64,000 bases of DNA from Streptomyces sp. DG2A-72 (GCF_030499575.1 NZ_JASTLC010000001.1:6410001-6474000); one strand, 5' to 3'. Counted from the first letter of the stretch, positions 44,729 to 53,982 are shown. Numbers and translations: made by a program. Notes: generated from the letters alone by a model not told the origin.

Positions 44729-44758
44729 CGGCCCCTCTGAACCGGCTCAGAGGGGCCG
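44729..44758. terminator. hairpin between cdd and deoA
   Basis: A perfect 12-bp stem (44729–44740 with 44747–44758, CGGCCCCTCTGA arm) and a 6-base loop. As deoA lies only about 30 bases beyond it with no visible promoter, it may act as a partial terminator or an mRNA-stabilising structure. Confidence 0.75.
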
Positions 44759-44789
44759 CGCACTTTCTTGATCTTTCGGAAGGAACGCC

Positions 44790-46067
44790 ATGGACGTCAT
44801 CTCCGTGATCCGCGCCAAGCGGGATCGCGGTGAACTCAGCGACGCACAGATCGACTGGGTCATCGACGCGTACACCCGTGGGGAGGTCGCCGACGAGCAG
44901 ATGTCCGCGCTCGCCATGGCAATCCTGCTCAACGGCATGAACCGGCGTGAGATCGCCCGCTGGACGGCCGCGATGATCGCCTCCGGCGAGCGCATGGACT
45001 TCTCGGCCCTGTCCCGTCCGACGGCCGACAAGCACTCGACGGGTGGGGTGGGTGACAAGATCACGCTGCCGCTGGCTCCGCTGGTGGCGGCGTGCGGTGC
45101 GGCCGTTCCCCAGCTGTCGGGGCGGGGGCTCGGCCACACAGGTGGCACGCTCGACAAGCTGGAGTCGATTCCCGGCTGGCGGGCCCTGCTCTCGAACGAG
45201 GAGATGCTGTCCGTACTTGACGGTGTCGGCGCGGTGATCTGCGCGGCGGGCGACGGTCTGGCACCCGCGGACAAGAAGCTGTACGCCCTGCGCGACGTGA
45301 CCGGCACGGTCGAGGCCATCCCGCTGATCGCCTCCTCGATCATGTCGAAGAAGATCGCGGAAGGGACCGGCTCTCTGGTCCTGGACGTGAAGGTGGGCAC
45401 CGGCGCCTTTATGAAGACCATCGAGGATGCGAGGGAACTGGCCTCGACGATGGTGGGCCTCGGGACCGATCACGGTGTGAAGACGGTGGCGCTTCTGACG
45501 GACATGTCGACCCCGCTGGGGCTCACGGCCGGTAACGCCCTCGAGGTCCGCGAGTCGGTGGAGGTCCTGGCGGGCGGTGGGCCTGAGGACGTGGTGGAGC
45601 TGACTCTGGCCCTGGCCCGCGAAATGCTGGACGCGGCGGGCATTCGCGACGCCGACCCGGCGAAGGCCCTGGCCGACGGTTCCGCGATGGACGTCTGGCG
45701 CCGCATGATCGCGGCCCAGGGCGGCGACCCGGACGCGGAGCTGCCCACGTCGAAGGAGCAGCACGTGATCAAGGCTCCGTCCTCGGGCGTCCTGACCCGC
45801 CTCGACGCCTACGACATCGGCGTCGCCGCCTGGCGGCTCGGAGCGGGCCGTGCCCGCAAGGAGGACCCGGTCCAGGCGGGCGCGGGCGTGGAACTGCACG
45901 CGAAGCCGGGGGACACGGTGACCGAGGGCCAGCCCCTGCTGACGCTCCACACGGACACGCCGGAGCGGTTCGCGTACGCCCTGGAGGCGGTGGAGGGGGC
46001 GTTCGACATCGGGGCGGCGGGGGCCGACTTCACGGCGTCGCCGGTGGTGCTGGAGCGTATCGCCTGA
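44790..46067 (+). CDS. deoA: thymidine (pyrimidine-nucleoside) phosphorylase
   Basis: A 425-aa enzyme that splits thymidine/deoxyuridine to base and deoxyribose-1-phosphate. The family signature is SGRGLGHTGGTLDKLESIPG, with KHSTGGVGDKITLPLAPLVAA near the phosphate site and MSKKIAEGTGSLVLDVKVGTGAFM. GGAAGGA precedes the ATG. It continues the chain of uptake, deamination and phosphorolysis encoded just upstream. Length fits actinobacterial homologues. Confidence 0.95.
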   Translation: MDVISVIRAKRDRGELSDAQIDWVIDAYTRGEVADEQMSALAMAILLNGMNRREIARWTAAMIASGERMDFSALSRPTADKHSTGGVGDKITLPLAPLVAACGAAVPQLSGRGLGHTGGTLDKLESIPGWRALLSNEEMLSVLDGVGAVICAAGDGLAPADKKLYALRDVTGTVEAIPLIASSIMSKKIAEGTGSLVLDVKVGTGAFMKTIEDARELASTMVGLGTDHGVKTVALLTDMSTPLGLTAGNALEVRESVEVLAGGGPEDVVELTLALAREMLDAAGIRDADPAKALADGSAMDVWRRMIAAQGGDPDAELPTSKEQHVIKAPSSGVLTRLDAYDIGVAAWRLGAGRARKEDPVQAGAGVELHAKPGDTVTEGQPLLTLHTDTPERFAYALEAVEGAFDIGAAGADFTASPVVLERIA

Positions 46068-46076
46068 CGCACCTGA

Positions 46077-46190
46077 GCGCTCCGCTGGAAGTGCGGTGAC
46101 GGGCCGTCGATCGTCTGCGGCACCATCGTGGCTGGTCGCGCAGTTCCCCGCGCCCCTTCGGGCGCTGCACGAACCGCAGCGGACTTCGCC
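46077..46190 (+). repeat. chromosomal repeat element after deoA
   Basis: GCGCTCCGCTGGAAGTGCGG … GTGGCTGGTCGCGCAGTTCC, then the CGCGCCCCTTCGGGCGC hairpin and GAACCGCAGCGGACTTCGCC. It starts 9 bases after the deoA stop. Copies: 10700, 11943, 51351, 59026. Confidence 0.85.
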
Positions 46191-46243
46191 AGGCCTAAAG
46201 GGGCCGGAACCTTCGGGCTCCGGCCTCTTTCGCCTGCTTGCCC

Positions 46244-47167
46244 TCAGCCGAGCAGGGCCGCGACGGCCACCAGAACCGGCACCGAGAGCACCGTCGACAG
46301 CAGGATCGAGTCGCGCGCGAGCCGCTCGCCCACGCGGTATCTCGACGCGTAGGTGAAGAGGTTCTGTGCGGCGGGCAGCGCCGACGTGACCACCACGTCG
46401 AGGAGTTGGGCGCCGTGCAGGCCGAAGGCACCGGACGCGAGTGCCCAGGCCGCCGCGGGCTGGCCCACCGACTTCAAGGCCACCGACAGCAGGACCAACT
46501 GCCGGTCCGGGCCCCGGCCGGGCATCGTGCTGCCGCACAGGGAGATGCCGAAGGCGAGCAGGACGGCGGGGACCGACATGTTGCCGATCAGGGTGACGGG
46601 GTCCATGACGGCGGTCGGGACGCGGAGGCCGGTCGCCGAGACCGCGACGCCGGCCAGTGAGCCCAGGGCGATCGGATTGCGCAGCGGCGTCAGGAGCCTG
46701 AGCCACAGCGGCTCCTTGCCGTCCCGGGCGGTCGAGAGGTCCAGGACCGTCAGCGCGACCGGCGTCAGCAACAGGAGCTGGAACAGCAGCACCGGCGCCA
46801 CCAGCGAGGCGTCGCCCAGGACGTACACCGCGATCGGGATGCCGAGGTTGCCCGAGTTGACGTAGCTGGAGCACAGCGCGCCGATCGTCGTACGCCCCAG
46901 GCCCCAGCCGCGTACGGCACCCACCGCGATGAAGACGCCCGCCGCCGCTGCCGTGCTCAGCGCGGTCACCAGCAGGCGGCTGGAGAAGATCACCGACAGA
47001 TCGGCGTGCGCGAGGGTGGTGAACAGCAACGCCGGGGACGCCACGTGGAAGGCCAGCTTGGTCAGTACCTCGCGGCCGTGTTCGCCGAGGTGGCCGCGGC
47101 GGCCGAGCACATAGCCCACCGCGATGACGACCGCGATGACCGCGAAGCCCGTCAGCACCCCCTGCAC
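46244..47167 (-). CDS. AEC-family (auxin efflux carrier type) transporter
   Basis: A 307-aa protein with ten hydrophobic segments in a 5+5 arrangement. Motifs are LTKLAFHVASPALLFTTLA and NSGNLGIPIAVYVLGD in the first half and SVPAVLLAFGISL in the second, as in bacterial AEC (mem_trans) proteins. These move small organic acids or amino-acid derivatives; substrate unknown. A 7-bp GGCCGGA/TCCGGCC hairpin around 46200–46227 lies just past its stop, which overlaps the downstream end of the repeat region. Confidence 0.88.
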   Translation of the reverse strand: MQGVLTGFAVIAVVIAVGYVLGRRGHLGEHGREVLTKLAFHVASPALLFTTLAHADLSVIFSSRLLVTALSTAAAAGVFIAVGAVRGWGLGRTTIGALCSSYVNSGNLGIPIAVYVLGDASLVAPVLLFQLLLLTPVALTVLDLSTARDGKEPLWLRLLTPLRNPIALGSLAGVAVSATGLRVPTAVMDPVTLIGNMSVPAVLLAFGISLCGSTMPGRGPDRQLVLLSVALKSVGQPAAAWALASGAFGLHGAQLLDVVVTSALPAAQNLFTYASRYRVGERLARDSILLSTVLSVPVLVAVAALLG

Positions 47168-47344
47168 AACGCCTCCTCAGCGGTGAGGAAGCCGTGGGGT
47201 ATCGCCGGAGGTGCTGATTCATGGGGCATGCACCCAACCCTCCGGGGAAGGCAGGACGCAGGTCAATGTGATCCTTCGCGGGCCGCGCGCGGGTGTACGG
47301 CAGCCTGCGGTGTGGGTGTACGGCACGTTGAGCGCGGCGCCCCG

Positions 47345-47731
47345 ATGAGTTACGCCCGCCCGCCCGGTCTACCGCTCGTGGACGCCATGACACCCGCAGT
47401 ACTCGTGCTGACCGGCCCCGTCACCAGGGACGAGGTGACAGGGCTGTGTGACGACGTGCGGGCGCTGCTGGAGGCGACGGGTGCGGAAGCCGTGGTGTGC
47501 GACGTCGGCGGGCTCGGACCGCCGGGGCTCGGCACCATCGACCTGCTGGCACGGCTGGAACTCGCCGCCCGGCGGGCCGGAGGCCGGATCCGGCTCCGCG
47601 ATCCGGCCCCTGCCCTACACGCCCTCCTCGACCTGGTCGGCCTCCGCTTCGAGATGGAGGGGGAGCCCGAACAGCGGGAACCAGCGTTCGGTGTCCAGGA
47701 AGCAGTGGAACCCGGTGATCCGGCCGTCTGA
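47345..47731 (+). CDS. STAS-domain protein (anti-sigma-factor antagonist-like)
   Basis: A 128-aa protein. The STAS fold is seen in AVLVLTGPVTRDEVTGLCDDVRALLE, AVVCDVGGLGPPGLGTIDLLARLELAARRAGGRIRL and LHALLDLVGL. The residue normally phosphorylated in SpoIIAA-type proteins (Ser/Thr before the second helix) is replaced in a GPPGLGTIDLL context, with the Thr still possible. The start could be ATG 47345 or 47387. Its last 117 bases overlap the 3' end of the converging sigma-factor gene. A role in sigma-factor switching is likely but untested. Confidence 0.75.
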   Translation: MSYARPPGLPLVDAMTPAVLVLTGPVTRDEVTGLCDDVRALLEATGAEAVVCDVGGLGPPGLGTIDLLARLELAARRAGGRIRLRDPAPALHALLDLVGLRFEMEGEPEQREPAFGVQEAVEPGDPAV

Positions 47732-48630
47732 TATCTCCAGGACCTGCACCGCCCACGGGGTGAAGCCGCCCTTCTCCAGGTCCGGCTTGTACTGGGCGAA
47801 GCCCGGCAGGCCGTTGACCTGGACCGGCGTCAGATGCGAGCCGGCGCACGGGGCGCCGAGTGTCGTCATGAAGCCGGTGATGTCCTTGACGCCGGTCAGC
47901 CACAGGTCGAACGGCGGCATCGTCATGATCGCGTCCTCGTGCAGCAACGCCGTCAGGGCCGTCATGTCATAGCCCTCGAACGCCGCGACATAGCGCTCCA
48001 GGAGCTTCTGCTGCTCCTCGTCCAGCGGGTCGGAGACGGTGGCATCCGCACCCGTCTGCTCCCGCTCCGCGAGCGTGGCGCGCGCCCGCTGCAGCGCGCT
48101 GTTGACCGACGCGACCGTCGTGCCGAGCAGTTCGGCGACCTCGCTCGCCTTCCAGGCCAGGACCTCGCGCAGGATCAGCACCGCGCGCTGCTTGGGCGGG
48201 AGTTGCTGGAGGGCGGCCATGAACGCGAGCCGCACGGACTCCTTGGCGACGGCTGCCTCCGCAGGGTCGGCGGTGGTGGGGAGCACGCGGGCGTCCGGCA
48301 TCGGCTCCAGCCAGGTGTTGTCCGGGCGGGGGAGAGGGCGGCCTGGGCGAGGGGGGTGGAGTCGGTGAGATCCATCGGCCGGGCGCGTTTGTTGCCTGCC
48401 GTGAGCATGTCCAGGCAGACGTTCGTCGCGATTCTGTAGAGCCAGGAGCGGAGGCTGGAGCGGCCTTCGAACCTGTCGTAGCTGCGCCAGGCTCGGACGA
48501 GGGTGTCCTGCACCGCGTCCTCCGCCTCGAAGCTCGAGCCGAGCATGCGGTAGCAGTAGCCGGTCAGCTCGACCCGGTGTGCTTCGAGCTTGGTGTCCAG
48601 GTCTGTTGTCGTTGCCGTGCTGTCGGTCAT
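47615..48630 (-). pseudogene. ECF sigma factor with SnoaL-like C-terminal domain, frameshifted
   Basis: Two overlapping frames together give one complete protein of about 337 aa. From ATG 48630: [19 protein letters not shown]…[27 protein letters not shown] (region 2) …[15 protein letters not shown]. After LAQAALSP the family sequence continues in another frame: [19 protein letters not shown]…[30 protein letters not shown] (region 4), then a SnoaL-like domain (LLERYVAAFEGYDMTALTALLHEDAIMTMPP). The shift is at a run of five G on the plus strand (48328–48332); six would restore one frame. This may be a real mutation or a missing base. If intact, it is an ECF41-type sigma factor whose SnoaL domain controls activity. 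Confidence 0.85.
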
Positions 48631-49044
48631 CGATCGTCCACCCACCCCTGTGGCCATTCCTGTGTCGTCCGCCTCATTGCGTCCAGCACTTCGGAAGCTA
48701 CCGCAGCGCACTGACAACGGCTCGCTGTCCCGGGAAAAGGGCAGGTCACTGGGGATGCATCCGCAAAGCGCTCAGCGACGGCACCGTCTGCCGCCGACTG
48801 AGCGTCTTCGGGACCCCTGAGCTACCGCAGGGGAGTCAACTGCCGACGGCGCACGCTGTCCGGCTTGCACAGCGCTCGCCACTGGATGCGACGCCACGCT
48901 TGCGTCCAACCGCCACGATGGGCAGTAGGGGCGATCGACTGCGCCCCGCGCCTACGCGGTCAAGCGCCGCCATGCAACCGGGTCCACCGGCGTAGCCGGA
49001 TCTGTGCCTTCAAGCGACTCCCACGTGGGAGCGCCAACTTAGCG
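48631..49044. other. intergenic region, no gene seen
   Basis: About 410 bases between two minus-strand genes. It holds the sigma-gene promoter side and a short palindrome CTCCCACGTGGGAG (about 49018–49031). Frames here read as Arg/Pro/Ala-rich noise. No gene supported. Confidence 0.4.
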
Positions 49045-50328
49045 CTACTGAACGGAGTTTGCCAAACGCGTTGCATGACAGCGCGCTGCCCGCGAGCCTG
49101 CCACCGTGATCCCCACAACCCCCAGCACCGCCAGGAGCCCAACCCCTACCGTTCCGGCCCAGCCCCCCGCGTGGAAGGCGACCGCTCCGGCCGTGCTGCC
49201 CGCGCTGGAGCCGACGTAGTACGCCGACTGGTACAGCGCCGAAGCCTGGGCACGGCCTGTCGTCGCCGTCTTGCTGACCGCCGAGGACGCCACCGCGTGG
49301 CCCGCGAAGAAGCCTGCCGTGATGAGGATCAGGCCGAGCAGGACCAGGGGGAGCGAGTCCGCGATGGACAACAGGAGGCCCGTCGCCGTCGTGCCGCCGG
49401 CCAGGTACAGCGCACCCCTGCGGCCCAGGCGGCCCACCAGGCGCCCGGCCGTGGACGCCGACACCGTGCCGACCAGGTAGACCAGGAAGATGGAGCCGAC
49501 GATGCCCTGCGGGAGGCTGAACGGTTCCTCGGTCAGGCGGTAGCCGATCACCGTGTACACGCCGCCGAAGACGGTCATGAACAGCGCGCCGATCGCGTAC
49601 AGGCGGCACAGCAGCGGGTTGGCGAGGTGCTCGCGGACCGTGCGGGCCAGCACGCGGGGCCGCAGCGAGCCCGGCTTGAAGTGCTTCGGGGAGGGGAGCA
49701 GCAGGCGGAACGCCACCGCGCAGGCCACGGCGATCGCGCCGATCACGCCCACCGCGACCCGCCAGCCCCACTCCTGCGCGACCCACCCGGTGATGACCCG
49801 GCCGCTCATCCCGCCGACGCTGTTGCCCGCGACGAACAGGCCGATGGCGGTCACCAGCGCCTTGGGCCGGACCTCCTCCGCCAGATACGCCGTCGCGGAG
49901 GCCGGAAGCCCTGCCAGCGCCGCGCCCTGCAACGCCCGCAGCGCGACCAGCGCGGGCAGCGAGGGCGCGAACGGGACCAGCATCCCGACCGTCACCGCCA
50001 CCACCAGCGACGCCGTCATCACCGTACGACGGCCATAACGCTCCGACAGCGCGCTCATCGGGAGGACGAACAGCGCCAGACCGCCCGTGGCCGCCGCCAC
50101 CGTCCAGCTCGCGTCACTCGCCGTCACGCCGAACTCGCCGGAGATCAGGGGGAGGAGGGCCTGGGTGGAGTACAGCAGCGCGAAGGTCGCCACGCCCGCG
50201 AGGAACAGGGCGAAGCTCATCCGGCGGTAGCCGGGGCCGCCCGGAGCCATGCGGGAGTCGGAGGAGACGGTGGGAACAACGGAGTCGGCGCCCACGGTGG
50301 TGGACGCCTCGGTACTGGCAGCAGGCAT
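49045..50328 (-). CDS. MFS transporter (drug/metabolite exporter type)
   Basis: A protein of 427 aa from the ATG at 50328, with twelve hydrophobic helices. The loop 2–3 motif is LSERYGRRTVMTASLVV. The first helix is SFALFLAGVATFALLYSTQALLP, as in YnfM-type arabinose-efflux-like MFS proteins. A GTG at 50352 would add eight residues. It is divergent from the LysR gene, which probably regulates it. Confidence 0.9.
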   Translation of the reverse strand: MPAASTEASTTVGADSVVPTVSSDSRMAPGGPGYRRMSFALFLAGVATFALLYSTQALLPLISGEFGVTASDASWTVAAATGGLALFVLPMSALSERYGRRTVMTASLVVAVTVGMLVPFAPSLPALVALRALQGAALAGLPASATAYLAEEVRPKALVTAIGLFVAGNSVGGMSGRVITGWVAQEWGWRVAVGVIGAIAVACAVAFRLLLPSPKHFKPGSLRPRVLARTVREHLANPLLCRLYAIGALFMTVFGGVYTVIGYRLTEEPFSLPQGIVGSIFLVYLVGTVSASTAGRLVGRLGRRGALYLAGGTTATGLLLSIADSLPLVLLGLILITAGFFAGHAVASSAVSKTATTGRAQASALYQSAYYVGSSAGSTAGAVAFHAGGWAGTVGVGLLAVLGVVGITVAGSRAARCHATRLANSVQ

Positions 50329-50359
50329 GCTCCGAAGGTAAAGAGCCCGCACTCATCCG

Positions 50360-50372
50360 TCCAATGCATGGA
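50360..50372. promoter_or_regulatory. candidate LysR T-N11-A box
   Basis: TCCAATGCATGGA is a near-perfect inverted repeat with the T-N11-A form LysR proteins recognise, in the 62-base gap between the divergent MFS and LysR genes. Confidence 0.55.
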
Positions 50373-50390
50373 ATCGGCATAATCGTTCCC

Positions 50391-51353
50391 ATGGTGCATC
50401 AGCAGAGGTCACAGGCGCGCCTGTCACCGTCCAGTGACACAGAAGACATGACAGCCATGACGATGTTGCTCGCTCCCCGCCTCGCCTACTTCGCCGGCGT
50501 CGCGCGCACCGAGCATGTGACCCGGGCCGCGCAGGAGATGAACGTCCCGCAGTCCACCCTCTCCCGTGCCATGGTCCGCCTCGAACAGGACCTGGGCGTC
50601 GACCTGTTCGCCCGCCGCGGCCGTACGGTGTCCCTGACCCCCGCCGGACGCACCTTCCTCACCTCCGTCGAGCGCGCCCTCGCCGAGATCGAGCGCGCCG
50701 CCGACGAGGTGCGCGCCGACGCCGATCCGGCCGCGGGCAAGGTCGCGTTCGGGTTCCTGCACACCATGGGATGGGAGACCGTCCCCGGCCTCATCAGCGC
50801 CTTCCGCGCCGACCATCCGCGCGTCCGGTTCAGCCTCGTCCAGAACTACGGCGAGGCGATGATCGAGCGGCTGCGCGCGGGAGAGCTGGACCTCTGTCTC
50901 ACCTCACCCGTCCCCGACGCCCCCGACCTCGTCGCCCGCCGCCTCGACGAGCAGAAGCTCCGCCTCGTCGTCCCCGCCGACCACCGACTCGCCACCCGCA
51001 AACGCATCCGCCTCGCCGAGGCCGCCGACGAAACCTTCGTGACCCTCGAACCCGGCTACGGACTCCGCCGCATCACCGACGACCTCTGCAAGGAGGCCGG
51101 ATTCAAGCCCCGCATCGCCTTCGAGGGAGAGGAGGCGGAGACCTTGCGGGGCCTGGTCGCGGCCGGGCTGGGGGTGGCACTCCTGCCGCCGCCGGCGGTG
51201 CCGCGCCCGGGCGTCGTCGAACTGACGGTCACAGCACCAAGAGCGGCACGAGAAATCGGCGTCGCGTGGCTCGACGGCCACCCGGACACACCCCCGGTGG
51301 CAGCCTTCAAGAAGTTCTTGCTGTCGAAAAGGGGCAATCTGCTGCCGACTTAG
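50391..51353 (+). CDS. LysR-family transcriptional regulator
   Basis: A protein of 320 aa from the ATG at 50391. The HTH_1 domain is at residues about 20–80 (LAPRLAYFAGVARTEHVTRAAQEMNVPQSTLSRAMVRLEQDLGVDLFAR, TVSLTPAGRTFL). The LysR substrate domain starts near GKVAFGFLHTMGWETVPGLISAFRADHP. It faces the MFS exporter across a 62-base gap holding a T-N11-A box. It likely activates or represses the exporter in response to a small molecule. Confidence 0.92.
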   Translation: MVHQQRSQARLSPSSDTEDMTAMTMLLAPRLAYFAGVARTEHVTRAAQEMNVPQSTLSRAMVRLEQDLGVDLFARRGRTVSLTPAGRTFLTSVERALAEIERAADEVRADADPAAGKVAFGFLHTMGWETVPGLISAFRADHPRVRFSLVQNYGEAMIERLRAGELDLCLTSPVPDAPDLVARRLDEQKLRLVVPADHRLATRKRIRLAEAADETFVTLEPGYGLRRITDDLCKEAGFKPRIAFEGEEAETLRGLVAAGLGVALLPPPAVPRPGVVELTVTAPRAAREIGVAWLDGHPDTPPVAAFKKFLLSKRGNLLPT

Positions 51354-51395
51354 GGGCGCGGGGAACTGCGCGACCAGCCCTCCACAACCCGCAGC
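51351..51395 (-). repeat. short copy of the chromosomal repeat at the LysR stop
   Basis: AGGGGCGCGGGGAACTGCGC followed by GACCAGCCCTCCACAACCCGCAG; the LysR stop codon lies within its first bases. Only the central half of the element is present. Confidence 0.75.
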
Positions 51396-51422
51396 CCGAA
51401 GACCACCTGCATCCCCACGGCG

Positions 51423-52184
51423 CTACCGCCTCAAAGACCGCCCGAACCCTGCAGCCAACGGCATCCGCAACCCCAGCGGCGGCGGAGCAGCAAACGCATC
51501 CTCCACCGGCCGCGAGAACGCCCGCCCGAACAACGCCCCCATGACGAAGTCCTCCGCAAGAGACAGGACTTCATCGCGATGCTGCTGCAAGCCATGACGG
51601 TCGGAGTGGACCTCGAAACGGCACACGTTCCGGTTGGACTTCTTCGCACGCTCCGCGAGCCGGAACGACAGCTCCGGGTCGGTGCGCTCGTCGTTCGTGC
51701 CGTGCACGATCATCACCCGCCGCCCGGCGAGCTGCTTCACCGGTTCGGGCGGCGCGGCCACGTCCTCCTCCGGCAGCCAAGGGGCGAGCGCCAGCACGGA
51801 GTTGACCGCGTCGTGCCCGCCCGCGCGCAGGGCCGCCCGGCCGCCCATGTCGATGCCGGCGAGGCAGACGGGGACGTCGCCATAGCGTCGTACGACCTCG
51901 CTGGCCGCCCAGGACGCGTCGCGGGCGAGATGTGCCTCGCTGCCGTTCCAGCCGCGGTAGCGGTAGTGCACGACGTGTGTCACCAGCCCCTCGTCGCGGC
52001 CCGCGCGCGCCAGACGGCGGCCCAACGCCCGTACGGACGCGGCTGCCAGCATCGGGGAGGGCCGGCGGCCGGAGACCTCGTCGCCGCCGGGGAGCAGCAG
52101 CACCGCCCCGCTGACCGCCCTCGGCTCCGGGCCGAGCGTCCTCCCCAGCCGGGCCGTGCGAACCGGCGTCGCTTGCTGTGCCAT
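51423..52184 (-). CDS. alpha/beta-hydrolase with an Asp in the nucleophile position
   Basis: A 253-aa alpha/beta-hydrolase related to dienelactone hydrolase. SGAVLLLPGGDEVSGRR starts the core, VTHVVHYRYRGWNGSEAHLA follows, and the nucleophile elbow reads LAGIDMGGRAAL, with Asp where most members have Ser (G-x-S-x-G). Later are VMIVHGTNDERTDP (acid) and SDRHGLQQH (His). Asp is the nucleophile in dehalogenases and epoxide hydrolases, so this may be a different chemistry or an inactive form. Confidence 0.8.
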   Translation of the reverse strand: MAQQATPVRTARLGRTLGPEPRAVSGAVLLLPGGDEVSGRRPSPMLAAASVRALGRRLARAGRDEGLVTHVVHYRYRGWNGSEAHLARDASWAASEVVRRYGDVPVCLAGIDMGGRAALRAGGHDAVNSVLALAPWLPEEDVAAPPEPVKQLAGRRVMIVHGTNDERTDPELSFRLAERAKKSNRNVCRFEVHSDRHGLQQHRDEVLSLAEDFVMGALFGRAFSRPVEDAFAAPPPLGLRMPLAAGFGRSLRR

Positions 52185-52269
52185 GACAGAACAGTGTCAG
52201 AAGAGAGGGTGTACGCGACCCTGCCGCACGGTCACCGTTGCGTATCGACGGATTCGCGCGACGCGCGAT

Positions 52270-52281
52270 CTACGCGCGTAG
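52270..52281. promoter_or_regulatory. perfect 12-bp palindrome before add (nucleoside-regulon motif)
   Basis: CTACGCGCGTAG, 16 bases before the add start, between the promoter and coding region; it overlaps the ribosome-binding AGGAG region. The same core occurs before both BMP genes and the ABC ATPase gene. Confidence 0.65.
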
Positions 52282-52297
52282 GAGTTAGGGTGCGAAA

Positions 52298-53461
52298 ATG
52301 ACGAGCCAGACTGCCCCGATGGGAAACACACCGAGCTCGGACCAGATCCGCCGGGCACCCAAGGTTCTGCTGCACGACCACCTCGACGGCGGGCTGCGCC
52401 CCGGCACGATCGTCGACCTCGCCCGCGCTTCGGGCTACTCCCAGCTCCCCGAGACCGACGCCGACCAGCTCGGCGTCTGGTTCCGGGAATCCGCCGACTC
52501 CGGTTCCCTGGAGCGGTACTTGGAGACGTTCTCCCACACCGTCGGCGTCATGCAGACCCGTGAGGCGCTCGTCCGGGTCGCCGCCGAGTGCGCCGAGGAC
52601 CTTGCCGAGGACGGCGTCGTGTACGCGGAGGTGCGGTACGCGCCCGAGCAGCACCTCGAAGGCGGGCTCACCCTCGAAGAGGTCGTCGAGGCCGTCAACG
52701 AGGGCTTCCGGGAAGGCGAGCGGATCGCCCGCGTGAACGGCCACCGCATCCGCGTCGGCGCCCTGCTCACCGCCATGCGGCACGCCGCCCGCGCCCTGGA
52801 GATCGCCGAACTCGCCAACCGCTACCGCGACTTGGGCGTTGTCGGCTTCGACATCGCGGGCGCAGAGGCCGGCTACCCGCCCACCCGGCACCTCGACGCC
52901 TTCGAGTACCTCAAGCGCGAGAACAACCACTTCACCATCCACGCCGGCGAGGCCTTCGGGCTGCCGTCCATCTGGCAGGCCCTCCAGTGGTGCGGCGCCG
53001 ACCGGCTCGGGCACGGGGTGCGCATCATCGACGACATCCAGGTGCACGCCGACGGCTCGGTGAAGCTCGGGCGGCTCGCCTCGTACGTACGGGACAAGCG
53101 CATCCCGCTGGAGCTGTGCCCCAGCTCCAACCTGCAGACCGGCGCGGCGGCCTCGTACGCCGAGCACCCGATCGGGCTGCTGCGGCGGCTGCATTTCCGG
53201 GCCACCGTGAACACCGACAATAGGCTGATGTCCCACACCAGCATGAGTCGGGAATTCGAGCACCTAGTCGAGGCATTCGGGTACACCCTCGACGACATGC
53301 AATGGTTCTCGGTCAATGCTATGAAGTCAGCATTCATTCCTTTCGATGAACGACTGGCGATGATCAATGACGTCATCAAGCCGGGATACGCCGAGCTGAA
53401 ATCCGAATGGCTGTTCCGCGAGAACGCCTCCACCAGCGGTTCTACGGCATCCGAGGGCTGA
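52298..53461 (+). CDS. add: adenosine deaminase
   Basis: A 387-aa zinc enzyme (adenosine to inosine). Motifs are [15 protein letters not shown] (zinc HxH), [26 protein letters not shown] and [21 protein letters not shown] with the catalytic region. AGGAG overlaps the regulatory palindrome upstream. The last 180 bases use many A/T-ending codons (AAT GCT, TCA GCA, ATT CCT, GAT GAA), unlike the rest. It completes purine salvage alongside the importer at 37–44 kb. Confidence 0.95.
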   Translation: MTSQTAPMGNTPSSDQIRRAPKVLLHDHLDGGLRPGTIVDLARASGYSQLPETDADQLGVWFRESADSGSLERYLETFSHTVGVMQTREALVRVAAECAEDLAEDGVVYAEVRYAPEQHLEGGLTLEEVVEAVNEGFREGERIARVNGHRIRVGALLTAMRHAARALEIAELANRYRDLGVVGFDIAGAEAGYPPTRHLDAFEYLKRENNHFTIHAGEAFGLPSIWQALQWCGADRLGHGVRIIDDIQVHADGSVKLGRLASYVRDKRIPLELCPSSNLQTGAAASYAEHPIGLLRRLHFRATVNTDNRLMSHTSMSREFEHLVEAFGYTLDDMQWFSVNAMKSAFIPFDERLAMINDVIKPGYAELKSEWLFRENASTSGSTASEG

Positions 53462-53617
53462 TCGGGGACTGATCTTGGGCTACTCCGGGGCGTCAGCGCA
53501 CACGAAATTCTGACGGCATTCACAACGCGCCCGCATTTCGGTATTTGCGGTGGATGGCGGGGAATGTTTACGGTTGTGAACATATCCCCGTCGGCCCTAT
53601 TCAAGGACGCATTCACG

Positions 53618-53965
53618 ATGAAGCAGTCTGCTGCCAAGACCCTCGGTGTCGCCGCGCTCGGTGCCGCCTTCGCCGCAGCCGGAACCGGCGCCGCGCACGC
53701 CGCCCCGGCCGTCGTCCCGGACACCGGGTCGGTGGTGAACACCGCCAAGATGGTCACCACGGCGCTGCCGGCGGAGGACGTCTCCAAGGCGCTGCCGGCC
53801 GGCGAGAAGGAGCGCGCCGTCGAGGGGCCGTACGTGCTCACCCCGGTCACCGGCCCCACCCTCGCCGGGTGGGCCCTGGCCCAGGGCCTCACCGCCCCGG
53901 CCTCCCTGCTGCTCGGCGGGATGCCGGTGCAGGCCGTGCCGGTGCAGGCGGTGCCGGTCCGCTGA
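53618..53965 (+). CDS. small secreted protein with Ala/Val/Pro-rich tail
   Basis: A 115-aa protein with signal peptide MKQSAAKTLGVAALGAAFAAAGTGAAHA. The mature part (GSVVNTAKMVTTALPAEDVSKALP…) ends in a short repeat MPVQAVPVQAVPVR. The chosen ATG leaves the upstream in-frame MFTVVNISP as non-coding. No known domain; likely exported and surface-associated. The upstream 150 bases are AT-rich and should hold its promoter. Confidence 0.7.
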   Translation: MKQSAAKTLGVAALGAAFAAAGTGAAHAAPAVVPDTGSVVNTAKMVTTALPAEDVSKALPAGEKERAVEGPYVLTPVTGPTLAGWALAQGLTAPASLLLGGMPVQAVPVQAVPVR

Positions 53966-53982
53966 GCAACGCCCTCTAAGCG

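Noticed and set aside
44217..47393. A 1058-aa open frame on the minus strand
   Set aside because: It runs antisense through cdd, deoA and the AEC gene and is a GC-driven shadow without domains.
48865..50382. A 505-aa plus-strand frame opposite the MFS gene
   Set aside because: Arg/His/Gln-rich, with no hydrophobic pattern, antisense of a clear membrane protein.
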